Notes: a model not told the origin generated them from the letters alone. A stretch of DNA of 64,000 bases from Williamsia soli (GCF_017377795.1 NZ_JAFRDR010000002.1:62001-126000); one strand, 5' to 3'. Numbered from the stretch's first letter, positions 47,535-57,598 are shown. Program-made: numbers and translations.

Positions 47535-48446
47535 TCAGGAGCGATCTGTCCCAGTGTCGAGTTCTGGGACTGACAGCCTGCGACAGGTGTCGATCAACCT
47601 GCTGCGTAGTTGCTGAGAGCGATCACTGAGCCTGGTCTGCGCCCGCACATAGTCCGCGCGGCCCGCCGCGTCCTCGATGCGGATCGGTTCGAGTGCGAAC
47701 TCCGACAGATCGTAGGGGCTGGCCCGCATATCGAGTTCACGGAAATCGAGCGCCAGGTCGAACGCGTCGGCCACCAGTTCGGCAGGAAGAAGAGGCGACA
47801 ACTTGTGCGCCCACTTGTACAGGTCCATTCCGGCATGGATGCATCCCGGTTGTTCGTCGTGGACCTGGGTATCGCGGTCGAGAACAGTGAGATTCAACGG
47901 CCGCGCGGGCCCCGTGAAGAACCGGTAGGCATCGAAATGTGTGCATCGCAACGGCAGTGAGCGGACGACCTCATCCGTGTCGGCAGGACTGAGGCGCAGC
48001 GGAACCCCGGTGTGTCGGATCTGCTCTGGTGCGGCCTGGAAGACCATGGCCCATTCGTGGAGGCCGAAGCAGTTGAACCTCGGTGATCGGTCCCGGCTCG
48101 TGGTCAGCAGGTCGATGACGAAGTCGACTGTTCGACGCCGTTTGCGCAGGTAATCCGCGCTCACCGTGACGACGTCCCCGACCATGGTGTAACCGGTGTA
48201 CTCCGCATAACCGCGGGCGGCGCGGCCGGCGAGCGCGACACCATGGCCTGGATGCCATCTGCGCAGCTGAGCTGGCCGAAAGCTGTAGTACGTGAACAGG
48301 AATCCCCACACGGGGTGGACGACGTCGGAGCCGCCGACAGTGGGCGGGTGTACCTCAAGCAGGCCGTCGACGCGGTCGCGGTGCGCATGCGCCGCTGCGA
48401 GCCACACTGCTTCGGTCAGTGGTGGCGGGGTCGGGGCGGCGGTCAC
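47535..48446 (-). CDS. Conserved actinobacterial protein (often named 3-methyladenine DNA glycosylase)
   Basis: This 303-residue protein contains 'HPVWGFLFTYYSFRPAQLRRWHPGHGVAL', 'RFNCFGLHEWAMVF' and 'QPGCIHAGMDLYKWAHKLSPLLP', a conserved actinobacterial family. Databases often call it 3-methyladenine DNA glycosylase, but I see no helix-hairpin-helix or AAG-type motif, so that name is doubtful. Conserved His, Cys and Asp residues suggest a metal-binding enzyme. Its ATG overlaps the stop of the upstream CNNM gene by four bases (same strand), forming an operon. Confidence 0.7.
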   Translation of the reverse strand: MTAAPTPPPLTEAVWLAAAHAHRDRVDGLLEVHPPTVGGSDVVHPVWGFLFTYYSFRPAQLRRWHPGHGVALAGRAARGYAEYTGYTMVGDVVTVSADYLRKRRRTVDFVIDLLTTSRDRSPRFNCFGLHEWAMVFQAAPEQIRHTGVPLRLSPADTDEVVRSLPLRCTHFDAYRFFTGPARPLNLTVLDRDTQVHDEQPGCIHAGMDLYKWAHKLSPLLPAELVADAFDLALDFRELDMRASPYDLSEFALEPIRIEDAAGRADYVRAQTRLSDRSQQLRSRLIDTCRRLSVPELDTGTDRS

Positions 48447-49519
48447 ACCCGATGTGTTTCGTCTCGCACGGTGCCGACGAACTCCTCGACCAGATCCTCG
48501 AGAGCCACAACCGCGACGGTGCGGCCGTTGTCGTCGACCACGGCGGCGAGGTGAGAGCTCGTCCGGCGCATGGCTGCGGTGGCTTCGTCGAGTGGGGTCC
48601 GGTCGGCCAGCACCGGCAACGGATGGATCTTGTCCACACCGATGATGCTGTCCGGACCGACCTCTTCGTCGAGGATCTCGTCGAGCACGTCCTTGAGATG
48701 GAGGTAGCCGGTGTAGGTGCCGTCGGTACCGCGGACCGGATACCGTGAGAAACCGGTGTCGGTGACCGCCTGTTCGATCGACCCCAGGGTGGGTCCGACC
48801 CGGCCGGTGGTCGGGTCCCTGGTGACCTGCACGCTGCGGAGTTCGCTCAGGGTGATCGCAACCTCGAGCACTGTTCGTCCGGATGTCTGGAGTGCGCGGG
48901 TGAGTCGTTCGTGCTCCTCCTGATCGATCAGGCCTTCCTGGCGGGATTCGCCGATCATCTCGGACAACTCATTGGCCGAGACGGTCGCATCGAGTTCGTC
49001 CTTGGGTTCGACGCGCAGGATCCGCAGAGAGACGTTGGCGGCCCAGTTGTAGAACGCAATGAGCGGACGCGCCAACTTGATGAACATGAGGTGCGCCGGC
49101 ACCAGCAGCATCGCCGAACGTTCGGGACCTGCCAGCGCGATGTTCTTCGGAACCATCTCGCCCAGCAGGATGTGGAGAACGACGACCAGCGACAACGCCA
49201 GCGCGAACGAGATCGGGTGGAGAAGACCGTCAGGCACGTGGGCGAGATGGAGTGGTTTCTCTATGAGGTGGGCCACCGCGGGTTCCCCCACACGGCCCAG
49301 CAGGATAGAGCAGATCGTGATGCCGAGCTGGGCTGCGGCGAGCATGAGGGACAGATGTTCGCTTGCTTCGATGACCGTGCGAGCACGGCGTTTTCCTTGT
49401 TCTTCGAGCGCTTCGAGCCGGTCGCGGCGGGCCGAGATCAGCGAGAATTCGGCCCCGACGAAGAAAGCGTTCCCGGCGAGCAGGAACACCGTCAGGACGA
49501 CTCCGAGAAGATCACCCAT
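48443..49519 (-). CDS. CNNM/CorC-type membrane protein with CBS pair (Rv1841c-like)
   Basis: This 358-residue protein has an N-terminal DUF21/CNNM membrane domain of about four segments (residues 1-150) and a CBS pair (about 205-345). Proteins of this type are linked to Mg2+/Co2+ efflux or are called hemolysin-like. Its start overlaps the end of the next upstream CNNM gene by 8 bases, so the two are co-translated and may form a heteromer. The order matches Rv1841c/Rv1842c. It lacks a C-terminal CorC/HlyC domain. Confidence 0.85.
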   Translation of the reverse strand: MGDLLGVVLTVFLLAGNAFFVGAEFSLISARRDRLEALEEQGKRRARTVIEASEHLSLMLAAAQLGITICSILLGRVGEPAVAHLIEKPLHLAHVPDGLLHPISFALALSLVVVLHILLGEMVPKNIALAGPERSAMLLVPAHLMFIKLARPLIAFYNWAANVSLRILRVEPKDELDATVSANELSEMIGESRQEGLIDQEEHERLTRALQTSGRTVLEVAITLSELRSVQVTRDPTTGRVGPTLGSIEQAVTDTGFSRYPVRGTDGTYTGYLHLKDVLDEILDEEVGPDSIIGVDKIHPLPVLADRTPLDEATAAMRRTSSHLAAVVDDNGRTVAVVALEDLVEEFVGTVRDETHRV

Positions 49520-50903
49520 GGGAAGCCTCCGAGTCGGAACCGTTGATGGGGGTCAGCGCGACAACATCGATGCGCCGGCCTTCCATCCGGACCACGCGGG
49601 CCCGCCAACGCTGCTCGGATTCGGCGTTCGACCGGTCGTCGTCTTCGTCGGACGCGACGACGCGTTCCGGCAGATCGATGACATCCCCCTCGGCAGCGAT
49701 ACGGCCGAGTTCGAACATCAGTAGTCCTCCGAGCGTGTCGAATTGTCCTTCCGGAGCGCGATAGCCGATCGCATCGTAGAGTTCGTCGATGCGCAGGAGT
49801 CCATTGCAGATGTACCCGTCGCCGTCACTCTGGACGTCCGCCTGCTCGTCGTCGTGCTCGTCGGTCACGTCGCCGACGATCTCTTCGATCAGGTCTTCGG
49901 TTGTCACGATCCCCGCGGTCCCGCCGTATTCGTCGACGACAACGGCGACCTGAAAACCGTCGGCCCGGATCTGTTCCATCAGAGAATCGCCGTCGAGGCT
50001 GGCGGGAACAACCGGTACGTCTCGGGCGAGGGAGCCCAGTTCGGTCGATGCGCGATCGGCCATGGCGACCGTGAACGCCTGTTTGACGTGGACGACCCCG
50101 ACGATGTTGTCGAGGTCACCGCCGTCGAGGATCGGGAACCGCGAGTATCCGGTTCGGGAAGACGCGATGATCAGGTCGCGGACCGTGTCATGGACGTCGA
50201 GTGATTCGACGGTGACGCGTGGACTCATCAGGTCTTCGGCGGTGCGCTCTCCGAACTGCAGTGAGCGGTCGACGAGTGCCGCAGTGCCCGGATCGAGGGC
50301 GCCGTGCCGCGCCGAGTTGCGAACCAGTGAGCCCAGCTCCTGGGGAGAACGAGCCGATCGCAGCTCCTCTGCCGGTTCGACGCCGACCCGCCGGACGACC
50401 CAGTTGGCGGTCCCGTTGAGTGCGTTGATGAGCCAGCGGAACATGGCCGAGAACAGGCTCATCGGTCCCGCGGTTGCGCGCGCCGTCGGCAGGGGCTTTG
50501 CGATCGCGAGGTTCTTCGGGATCAGCTCGCCGAGGATCATCGAGAGGGAGGTCGCGATGACGAGAGCCAGGATCAGCGAGATCGCGCTCGTCACACCGTC
50601 CGGCAAGCCGGCAGCGTCGAACGCGGGCGCGAACAACTGAGCCAGCACCGGTTCGGCGATGTACCCGGTGACCAGGGTGGTGATGGTGATGCCGAGCTGG
50701 GCGCCGGAGAGCTGGAACGACAGGGTTCGGTGCGCGTTCCTGACCTGCTTCGATCGCAGGTCACCGCGCGTTCGGTAGTCGTTGTCCACCGTCGATCGTT
50801 CCAGCGCCGTCAGCGAGAACTCGGCAGCCACGAAGAGGGCGGTGCCGAGTGTGAGAGCGATGAATCCGAGGAGACTGGCGACGAGAATGAGTGCTTGCAT
50901 CAC
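49512..50903 (-). CDS. CNNM/CorC-type membrane protein with CBS pair and CorC_HlyC domain
   Basis: This 463-residue protein has the DUF21/CNNM membrane domain (about 1-195, with 'ILGELIPKNLAIAKP'), a CBS pair (about 210-345, ending 'VVVDEYGGTAGIVTTEDLIEEIVGDVTDE') and a C-terminal CorC_HlyC transporter-associated domain ending near residue 430. It is the full-length partner of the shorter downstream protein. Likely role: divalent-cation export or sensing at the membrane. It corresponds to Rv1842c. Confidence 0.87.
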   Translation of the reverse strand: MMQALILVASLLGFIALTLGTALFVAAEFSLTALERSTVDNDYRTRGDLRSKQVRNAHRTLSFQLSGAQLGITITTLVTGYIAEPVLAQLFAPAFDAAGLPDGVTSAISLILALVIATSLSMILGELIPKNLAIAKPLPTARATAGPMSLFSAMFRWLINALNGTANWVVRRVGVEPAEELRSARSPQELGSLVRNSARHGALDPGTAALVDRSLQFGERTAEDLMSPRVTVESLDVHDTVRDLIIASSRTGYSRFPILDGGDLDNIVGVVHVKQAFTVAMADRASTELGSLARDVPVVPASLDGDSLMEQIRADGFQVAVVVDEYGGTAGIVTTEDLIEEIVGDVTDEHDDEQADVQSDGDGYICNGLLRIDELYDAIGYRAPEGQFDTLGGLLMFELGRIAAEGDVIDLPERVVASDEDDDRSNAESEQRWRARVVRMEGRRIDVVALTPINGSDSEASHG

Positions 50904-51008
50904 CGATCACCACGGGTGACGTCCAGCGGTGCCGCGGGCACCAAACGAGCCTCCAAGTTTGTCGAGCCCGGTCGGGAGTCGTGCCCGGGATACTGCGAGC
51001 TTAACGGG

Positions 51009-52543
<1,535 letters not shown>

Positions 52544-52555
52544 GTTTCGGGTAGG

Positions 52556-53998
52556 TCAGGCTTCGATCTCGGTGCGGCCCTCGCTCCACAGGGTGTGGAA
52601 CGTACCCTCTTTGTCGATGCGCTGGTAGGTGTGGGCACCGAAGAAATCGCGCAGGCCCTGGGTCAACGCGGCAGGCAGGCGATCCGCGCGGAGTGCGTCG
52701 TAATACGAGAGCGACGAGGCGAACGCCGGCACCGGGATGCCCATCGTGGTGGCGGTGGCGACAACCCGGCGCCAGCTGTCGACGGCGTTCTCGACCGCGT
52801 CGCGGAAGTACGGCGCCAGCAGCAGGCTGGGCAGTTCGGGATTCTCGGCGTAGGCGTCGCGGATGCGATTGAGGAACTTGGCGCGGATGATGCAGCCACC
52901 GCGCCAGATGGTCGCGAGGTCGCCGGGGTGCAGGTTCCAGTCGTATTCGGTGCTGCCTGCGGCGATCTGGTCGAAGCCTTGGGCGTAGGCGACGACCTTC
53001 GAGGCGTAGAGTGCCTTGTTGATGTCGTCGACGAATGCCTTCTTGTCGGTGGGCGAGGCCGCGAGCGTTCCCGACGCCAGGCCCTTGGCCTGCTTACGCT
53101 GGTCGGTAGCACTGGACAGCGCGCGAGCGAACACGGCTTCTGCGATACCTGTGGTCGGGATTCCCAGGTCGAGAGCGGACTTGACGGTCCAGCGTCCGGT
53201 GCCCTTCTGGCCTGCGGCGTCGACGATCACGTCGACCAGCGGCTTGCCGGTCTCGGCATCGATCTGGCTGAGTACCTCGGCGGTGATCTCGACCAGATAG
53301 CTGTCCAGATCGCCGGAGTTCCACTCTCGGAACACATCCGCGATGTCGGCGACGGGGAGGTCGAGGGCTTTGCGCATGAGGTCGTAGGCCTCACCGATGA
53401 GCTGCATGTCGGCGTACTCGATGCCGTTGTGCACCATCTTCACGAAGTGACCGGCGCCGTTGGGGCCGATGTGGGTGCAGCAGGGCTCGCCGTCGACATG
53501 TGCGGAGATCGATTCCAGCAGTGGGCCGAGGGACTCGTAGGACTCTTTGGGCCCGCCAGGCATGATCGACGGGCCGTTCAGCGCACCCTCTTCGCCGCCG
53601 GAGATGCCGGCGCCGACAAAGTTCAGGCCGCGCTTGGACATTGCGGCTTCGCGGCGGATGGTGTCGGTGTAGAGCGAGTTACCTCCGTCGATGATGATGT
53701 CGCCCTCCTCCATCAACGAGGCCAGTTCCTCGATGACGGCGTCGGTGGGATCGCCCGCCTTCACCATGATCAGAACCCGACGTGGCTTCTGGAGCGCTGC
53801 GACGAACTCTTCCATCGTCTCGGTACGTACGAAATCGCCCTCTGTGCCGTGCTTCTCGATGAGCGTGTCTGTTTTGGCGATGCTGCGGTTGTGCAGCGCC
53901 ACCGTGTGGCCGTGTCGGGCGAAGTTGCGGGCGATATTGGAACCCATCACCGCGAGTCCGGTGACACCGATCTGGGCGCGGGCAGCAGTTTCAGTCAT
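52556..53998 (-). CDS. gnd: 6-phosphogluconate dehydrogenase (decarboxylating)
   Basis: This 480-residue protein has the dinucleotide motif GLAVMGSNIARN, ISGGEEGALNGPSIMPGG, HFVKMVHNGIEYADMQL (catalytic Lys) and the C-terminal RTYQRID-like region (HTYQRIDKEGTFH). It oxidises 6-phosphogluconate to ribulose-5-phosphate in the pentose phosphate pathway; the ~480-residue NADP-type form is Gnd1 in M. tuberculosis (Rv1844c). It is probably leaderless (-10 TAGGGT). Confidence 0.95.
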   Translation of the reverse strand: MTETAARAQIGVTGLAVMGSNIARNFARHGHTVALHNRSIAKTDTLIEKHGTEGDFVRTETMEEFVAALQKPRRVLIMVKAGDPTDAVIEELASLMEEGDIIIDGGNSLYTDTIRREAAMSKRGLNFVGAGISGGEEGALNGPSIMPGGPKESYESLGPLLESISAHVDGEPCCTHIGPNGAGHFVKMVHNGIEYADMQLIGEAYDLMRKALDLPVADIADVFREWNSGDLDSYLVEITAEVLSQIDAETGKPLVDVIVDAAGQKGTGRWTVKSALDLGIPTTGIAEAVFARALSSATDQRKQAKGLASGTLAASPTDKKAFVDDINKALYASKVVAYAQGFDQIAAGSTEYDWNLHPGDLATIWRGGCIIRAKFLNRIRDAYAENPELPSLLLAPYFRDAVENAVDSWRRVVATATTMGIPVPAFASSLSYYDALRADRLPAALTQGLRDFFGAHTYQRIDKEGTFHTLWSEGRTEIEA

Positions 53999-54004
53999 GG
54001 CTAC

Positions 54005-54010
54005 ACCCTA
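54005..54010 (-). promoter_or_regulatory. -10 box TAGGGT of gnd (leaderless)
   Basis: TAGGGT on the minus strand ends 6 nt before the ATG at 53998; no ribosome-binding site is seen. Confidence 0.45.
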
Positions 54011-54100
54011 TGACGAACCTCTCCGGGGCGCGGACGATGGTCTCACACACCCCGGAGCGCCCTACCCTCATCCCGCTCGGCGGGTGAAAGGCGTGCGACG

Positions 54101-55048
54101 TCAGTTGTCGATGAGGCGATGGAGCTCGGTGAGCCACGGCACGGCAACCGCAATGGTCGGGACGACCAGGATGGCAGCAGCGGCCATGTACGCGACGAGA
54201 CTGATCGCTCTGGTGGAGCGGGTATCCGAGAGGCGTTTGACTCGGGCGAGGGTGCTGGGACCACCGATGGCCATTGCGCCGCGCGGCGCCACCGAGTCGG
54301 CGCAGGCGACCAGCGCGCGCCCGAGCTGAGTGTGCCCCGAGCTGCGCACGGCTGTGTCGTCCGCCAGCAATTCGACGAGCAACTGCACCGCACCAAGTGC
54401 AGACCGGCTTCGGACGAAACGCGGGAAGGCCTCGTGCACCGCGATGAAGGCCTCGAGCACAAGGTCGTGCCGGGCGCGTAGATGAGCGCGTTCATGACTG
54501 ATGACGGCTTCGAGTTCGTCGCGACTGAGGCGGGCGACCGTGCCCTCGCTCAGCACCACTCGCTGACGCAGTCCGGGCAGGCAGTAGGCCATCGGCTGGT
54601 CGACCTCGAGCATGCGGACGTCGCGCGCATTGAGCAGGTCACTCGACGACGACCGGTCCATACGGTCGAGCAAGTCGATGAGTTGGCGGTGTGCTGAACG
54701 TCGGGCGCGGGTACGCATACCCACGCGGATGACGGTGTAGAAAAGTCGAGCGCCGATGACCAGCGTCAACAGGAACACCGCGACATAGATGGTCCACAGA
54801 CCGATACCCAGGCTCGCCACTTCTTTGAGTGGGTCAGTCGTCGGCCGGCCCTGCGCGTCGGGTACCAGCAGGTTCGCGGCGATCGCGAGTCCGCAACTGA
54901 ACGCCGACAGCACGGCTGCGATCGCTATCGACTGCCACAGAGCCATGGCGGCACGAGGTGCCCGCAACGGCCACTCGGCTCTGGCGAGCCAGCCCGGAGC
55001 CGGTCCCACGAGGACCAAAGCGACGATCCCGAACACGAACGCGGTCAA
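54101..55048 (-). CDS. blaR: M56-family membrane peptidase (BlaR-like)
   Basis: This 315-residue protein has about four membrane segments (near residues 1-18, 37-60, 80-105 and 285-305) and the zinc-protease motif HERAH (185-189) in AVISHERAHLRARHD. It lacks the large penicillin-binding sensor domain of staphylococcal BlaR1, like its homologue Rv1845c, which is thought to cleave BlaI. It follows blaI with an 8-base gap and is surely co-transcribed. Confidence 0.87.
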   Translation of the reverse strand: MTAFVFGIVALVLVGPAPGWLARAEWPLRAPRAAMALWQSIAIAAVLSAFSCGLAIAANLLVPDAQGRPTTDPLKEVASLGIGLWTIYVAVFLLTLVIGARLFYTVIRVGMRTRARRSAHRQLIDLLDRMDRSSSSDLLNARDVRMLEVDQPMAYCLPGLRQRVVLSEGTVARLSRDELEAVISHERAHLRARHDLVLEAFIAVHEAFPRFVRSRSALGAVQLLVELLADDTAVRSSGHTQLGRALVACADSVAPRGAMAIGGPSTLARVKRLSDTRSTRAISLVAYMAAAAILVVPTIAVAVPWLTELHRLIDN

Positions 55049-55056
55049 GACAAGTC

Positions 55057-55464
55057 CTACGGGTCGGTGATGCGATGCGGTTCGCGATGGGTTCCACGAG
55101 CCGATTCCAGTTCGTCCAGTGCGCGCCGAAGGGCATCTGCTTCGTCGGCGCCGACGCGCCCCACAAACGACACGAGCGCCGCCTGGCGCGACCCCGCCTC
55201 GTCGGCTTCGCTGAGTGCGTCGACCATCAGACTTGCCACCAGGTGCTCCCTTGGGTGTGTCGCGGAGTACCGGTGGGCACGATCGTCCCGCAACTGAGTG
55301 ACCAGGTTCTTCTTGGCCAGACGCTGCAGCACGGTCATCACGGTCGTATAGGCGAGTTCTCGGTCAGCCGACAGCGCAACGTGGACCTGCCGCACCGTTT
55401 GCGGTTCATCGGACGACCACAGACTGTCCATCACCGCGCGTTCGAGCTCACCCAACCCGTTCAT
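55057..55464 (-). CDS. blaI: BlaI/MecI-family repressor
   Basis: This 135-residue winged-helix repressor has 'LGELERAVMDSLWSSDEPQTVRQVHVALSADRELAYTTVMTVLQRLAKKNLV' and 'RAHRYSATHPREHLVASLMVDAL'. In mycobacteria BlaI represses blaC, ATP synthase and its own operon and is removed by BlaR proteolysis. I chose the ATG at 55464, which has a TAAAGT -10 box 7 nt upstream; the frame is open 17 codons further. It corresponds to Rv1846c. Confidence 0.9.
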   Translation of the reverse strand: MNGLGELERAVMDSLWSSDEPQTVRQVHVALSADRELAYTTVMTVLQRLAKKNLVTQLRDDRAHRYSATHPREHLVASLMVDALSEADEAGSRQAALVSFVGRVGADEADALRRALDELESARGTHREPHRITDP

Positions 55465-55471
55465 TCTTCTC

Positions 55472-55477
55472 ACTTTA
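55472..55477 (-). promoter_or_regulatory. -10 box TAAAGT of blaI (leaderless)
   Basis: TAAAGT on the minus strand ends 7 nt before the ATG at 55464. This promoter faces the opposite way from the sRNA promoter at 55535. Confidence 0.45.
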
Positions 55478-55534
55478 CGTTTCTTCTCATCAAACACCTC
55501 AACGCGCATCGCCATGAAATTTCTTCCGAAGTAG

Positions 55535-55563
55535 TTGACAGGTTGGTAAGGCTAGCCTACATT
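55535..55563 (+). promoter_or_regulatory. Sigma-70 promoter with IdeR/DtxR-like box in its spacer
   Basis: TTGACA (55535-55540), a 17-bp spacer and TACATT (55558-55563) make a near-consensus promoter reading right. The 19-mer GTTGGTAAGGCTAGCCTAC (55542-55560) matches the DtxR/IdeR consensus TTAGGTTAGGCTAACCTAA at 14 of 19 positions and contains the perfect palindrome AGGCTAGCCT. A repressor bound here would block the promoter completely, so iron repression is expected. Confidence 0.7.
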
Positions 55564-55569
55564 CATTCA

Positions 55570-55660
55570 TACGCGGACCGAGTGAGTGTCCTGAGGGCTG
55601 CAGAGACCCCCGGTCCACGCCACAGCAGGCCCCACCAATTCGGTGGGGCCTGCTGAGTCT
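55570..55660 (+). ncRNA. mrsI: Putative iron-responsive small RNA (MrsI-like)
   Basis: A transcript of about 90 nt is predicted between the promoter at 55535 and a perfect terminator. It would contain a first hairpin closed by GGACCG (55575-55580) and CGGTCC (55611-55616) with a 30-nt apical region, then the terminator stem AGCAGGCCCCACC / GGTGGGGCCTGCT (55624-55654). No open reading frame of note is inside. The position between blaI and the Rv1847-type thioesterase is that of ncRv11846, the mycobacterial iron-sparing sRNA MrsI (from memory). Exact ends are inferred. Confidence 0.65.
55624..55654 (+). terminator. Perfect 13-bp terminator stem of the sRNA
   Basis: AGCAGGCCCCACC and GGTGGGGCCTGCT pair without mismatch around the loop AATTC, followed by GAGTCTTCT. 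It lies 118 bp before the thioesterase gene and about 54 nt after the likely start of transcription, so it ends a short RNA and not an mRNA. Confidence 0.8.
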
Positions 55661-55771
55661 TCTGGGCAGGTGTCGGGCGAGCCCGTTCTGTGCCCCACGG
55701 CGACCTTTGACAAACTGTGAGTTCGTCGGCGACCCGCTGGGTCTGCCAACCTCACGGAGGAGTTTCGCACG

Positions 55772-56203
55772 GTGACCGAGAAGATCGATGTCAGCAACAG
55801 CGATGCGAGCGACTGGACCGCGCGGGGGTTCGACGCCGAGATCGGTCTGCAGTACGCAGACGTGACCCCCGACGCGGTGCGGGCCGAGTTCACGGTGACC
55901 GACAAACTCCTGCAGCCGTTCGGGATCGTGCACGGAGGCGTCTACTGCGCGGTGATCGAGTCGGTGGCCAGCATCTCGGGACAGGTCTGGCTGGTGGCCA
56001 ACATCACCCCTGATGGCCATGTCGTAGGAGTGAACAACAGCACAGACTTCCTGCGGGCGGTGAAGACCGGGAACATGACGGCGCAATCGAAGCCCATCCA
56101 CCGCGGTCGCCGACAGCAGTTGTGGGAGGTCGACGTCGCCGACGAGAGCGGGAAACTGATCGCACAAGGCCGGGTCCGACTGCAGAACATCACCGAAAGC
56201 TGA
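55772..56203 (+). CDS. Hotdog-fold thioesterase (PaaI family)
   Basis: This 143-residue protein has the hotdog motif LLQPFGIVHGGVYCAVIESVAS followed by GVNNSTDFLRAVKTGNM and ends with a RVRLQNI strand, the signature of PaaI/YdiI acyl-CoA thioesterases. It hydrolyses an aromatic or fatty acyl-CoA. It starts at a GTG with GGAGGAG upstream. It equals Rv1847 by position. The next gene (an aldolase) starts 7 bases after its stop. Confidence 0.87.
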   Translation: MTEKIDVSNSDASDWTARGFDAEIGLQYADVTPDAVRAEFTVTDKLLQPFGIVHGGVYCAVIESVASISGQVWLVANITPDGHVVGVNNSTDFLRAVKTGNMTAQSKPIHRGRRQQLWEVDVADESGKLIAQGRVRLQNITES

Positions 56204-56210
56204 CGCGGCC

Positions 56211-57461
56211 GTGTCTGCCGGTGACCCTTTCGTCGGTATCAGCCCACCCGCACGAGCCCGGATCGACGCGGTGCTCCGGGCCATCGACATCGAACTCGAG
56301 CGCGACTTCCCCGGAGATCGTCCGGAGAAGCAACCGGCGCACACCGCATATGTCAGCGCCGCAGACGTCGACATCGACACCCCGGTGCGCTGGGGTCGCC
56401 ATGCTCTGGACATCGCCGGTGCCGCGGCGACGACACTCGCCGAGCTCGATCCCCTCGGGGTGCTGCCATTGGTGCAGCAGCAGTTGTCGCACAACCCTGT
56501 CGAAGATCTGAGAATCGATCTCGAAGACGGATACGGATGGCGCGCGGGCGAGGTCGAGGATCGTCACGCCCGCGCGGCCGGCCAAGTGCTCGCGGGCTGG
56601 GCGACGGGCCACGAGGGAGCTCCCAGGGTGTTCGGGGTGCGATGCAAGGGGCTCGGCGCCGCCGAACGCCAGCGAGGGCTGCGGACGCTCGAACTGGTAC
56701 TCGACGGCGCGGGCGGCATTCCGCAGGGCTTCGTCTTCACCGTCCCGAAGTTGCGAGCCGCCGGGCAGGTCGATGCAGTGGTCATGATCTGTGAGGAACT
56801 CGAGCGAGCTCACGGGCTCCCCGCCGGTGCGCTGCGATTCGAATTGCAGATCGAGAGTCCGCAGGCGGTTCTCGGGGCCGACGGACGGGCCACGGTGGCC
56901 GAAGCGATTCATCGCGGCGGCGCCCGGGTGACCGGATTGCATTATGGCACCTACGATTACAGCGCCTCGTGCGGCATCGTCTCGGCGCAGCAGTCACTGG
57001 AGCACCCAGTCGCCGACCACGCCAAGGCAGTGATGTTGGTCGCCGCCGCGCAGACCGGCGTGTGGGTGAGTGACGGCTCCACCCAGATCGCACCGGTTGG
57101 TAGCCCTGCGGTCGTGGACGCCGCGCTGCGACGCCATCACCGGCTGGTGACCCGCAGTCTGGAGCGCGGGATCTACCAGGGCTGGGACATGCATCCGGGG
57201 CACCTGGTGACCCGCTGGCTTGCCGTCTACTCGTTCTTTCGCGCAGCGATGCCTCAGGCGGCAAGTCGACTCCAGGGGTACTTCGACCGGCAGAGTTCGG
57301 AGTTCGTCGACGAACCCGCAACCGCTCAGTCGCTGGCCTTGGTGATCCTGCGCGGTCTCTCGGCGGGCGCGTTCACCGAGGATGACGTACTCGAGGTCGG
57401 TGGGCGATGCTCCGAGCAGGCCCTGGTCGATCTGCGGGCACGCGGCGGTGTGCTGGGCTGA
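56211..57461 (+). CDS. HpcH/HpaI aldolase / citrate lyase beta-like protein (DUF6986)
   Basis: This 416-residue protein is a TIM-barrel aldolase of the citrate lyase/HpcH superfamily: 'VEDLRIDLEDGYGWRAGEVEDRHARAAG', 'RVFGVRCKGLGAAERQRGLRTLELVLDG', 'FELQIESPQAVLGADGRATVAE' (metal-binding Glu) and 'HYGTYDYSASCGI'. It likely splits or forms a C-C bond of an acyl-CoA or oxoacid; the substrate is unknown. It starts 7 bases after the thioesterase gene, so the two are co-transcribed. I do not recall this gene between Rv1847 and ureA in M. tuberculosis. Confidence 0.75.
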   Translation: MSAGDPFVGISPPARARIDAVLRAIDIELERDFPGDRPEKQPAHTAYVSAADVDIDTPVRWGRHALDIAGAAATTLAELDPLGVLPLVQQQLSHNPVEDLRIDLEDGYGWRAGEVEDRHARAAGQVLAGWATGHEGAPRVFGVRCKGLGAAERQRGLRTLELVLDGAGGIPQGFVFTVPKLRAAGQVDAVVMICEELERAHGLPAGALRFELQIESPQAVLGADGRATVAEAIHRGGARVTGLHYGTYDYSASCGIVSAQQSLEHPVADHAKAVMLVAAAQTGVWVSDGSTQIAPVGSPAVVDAALRRHHRLVTRSLERGIYQGWDMHPGHLVTRWLAVYSFFRAAMPQAASRLQGYFDRQSSEFVDEPATAQSLALVILRGLSAGAFTEDDVLEVGGRCSEQALVDLRARGGVLG

Positions 57462-57479
57462 GCCGGGTCCCGCGTCGTT

Positions 57480-57501
57480 ACGCCGCGCCGTGGCGCGGCG
57501 T
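57480..57501 (+). terminator. GC-rich hairpin between the aldolase gene and ureA
   Basis: ACGCCGCGCC and GGCGCGGCGT form a 9-10 bp stem with a 2-4 nt loop, 18 bases after the aldolase stop. No U-tract follows, so termination may be partial. The rest of the gap (57502-57598) holds a TTGACA at 57537 without a convincing -10. Confidence 0.45.
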
Positions 57502-57598
57502 GCGTGGCAGTATTGGAACAGTTGGCCTCTGAGTGGTTGACAGCAGATGAATCAGTCGGGCCTGAGGCGGTCGACAGTGGAGAACCGAGGAGGGCATC

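Noticed and set aside
47535-48446. Confident call as 3-methyladenine DNA glycosylase
   Set aside because: That name is used in databases for this family, but I see no glycosylase motif, so I kept it as a conserved protein of unknown function.
57537-57565. Promoter for ureA (TTGACA at 57537)
   Set aside because: No acceptable -10 hexamer lies 16-18 bp downstream, so I did not list it.
57462-57598. GlnR operator for the urease operon
   Set aside because: A single GTTAC is present but no GAAAC at the required spacing.
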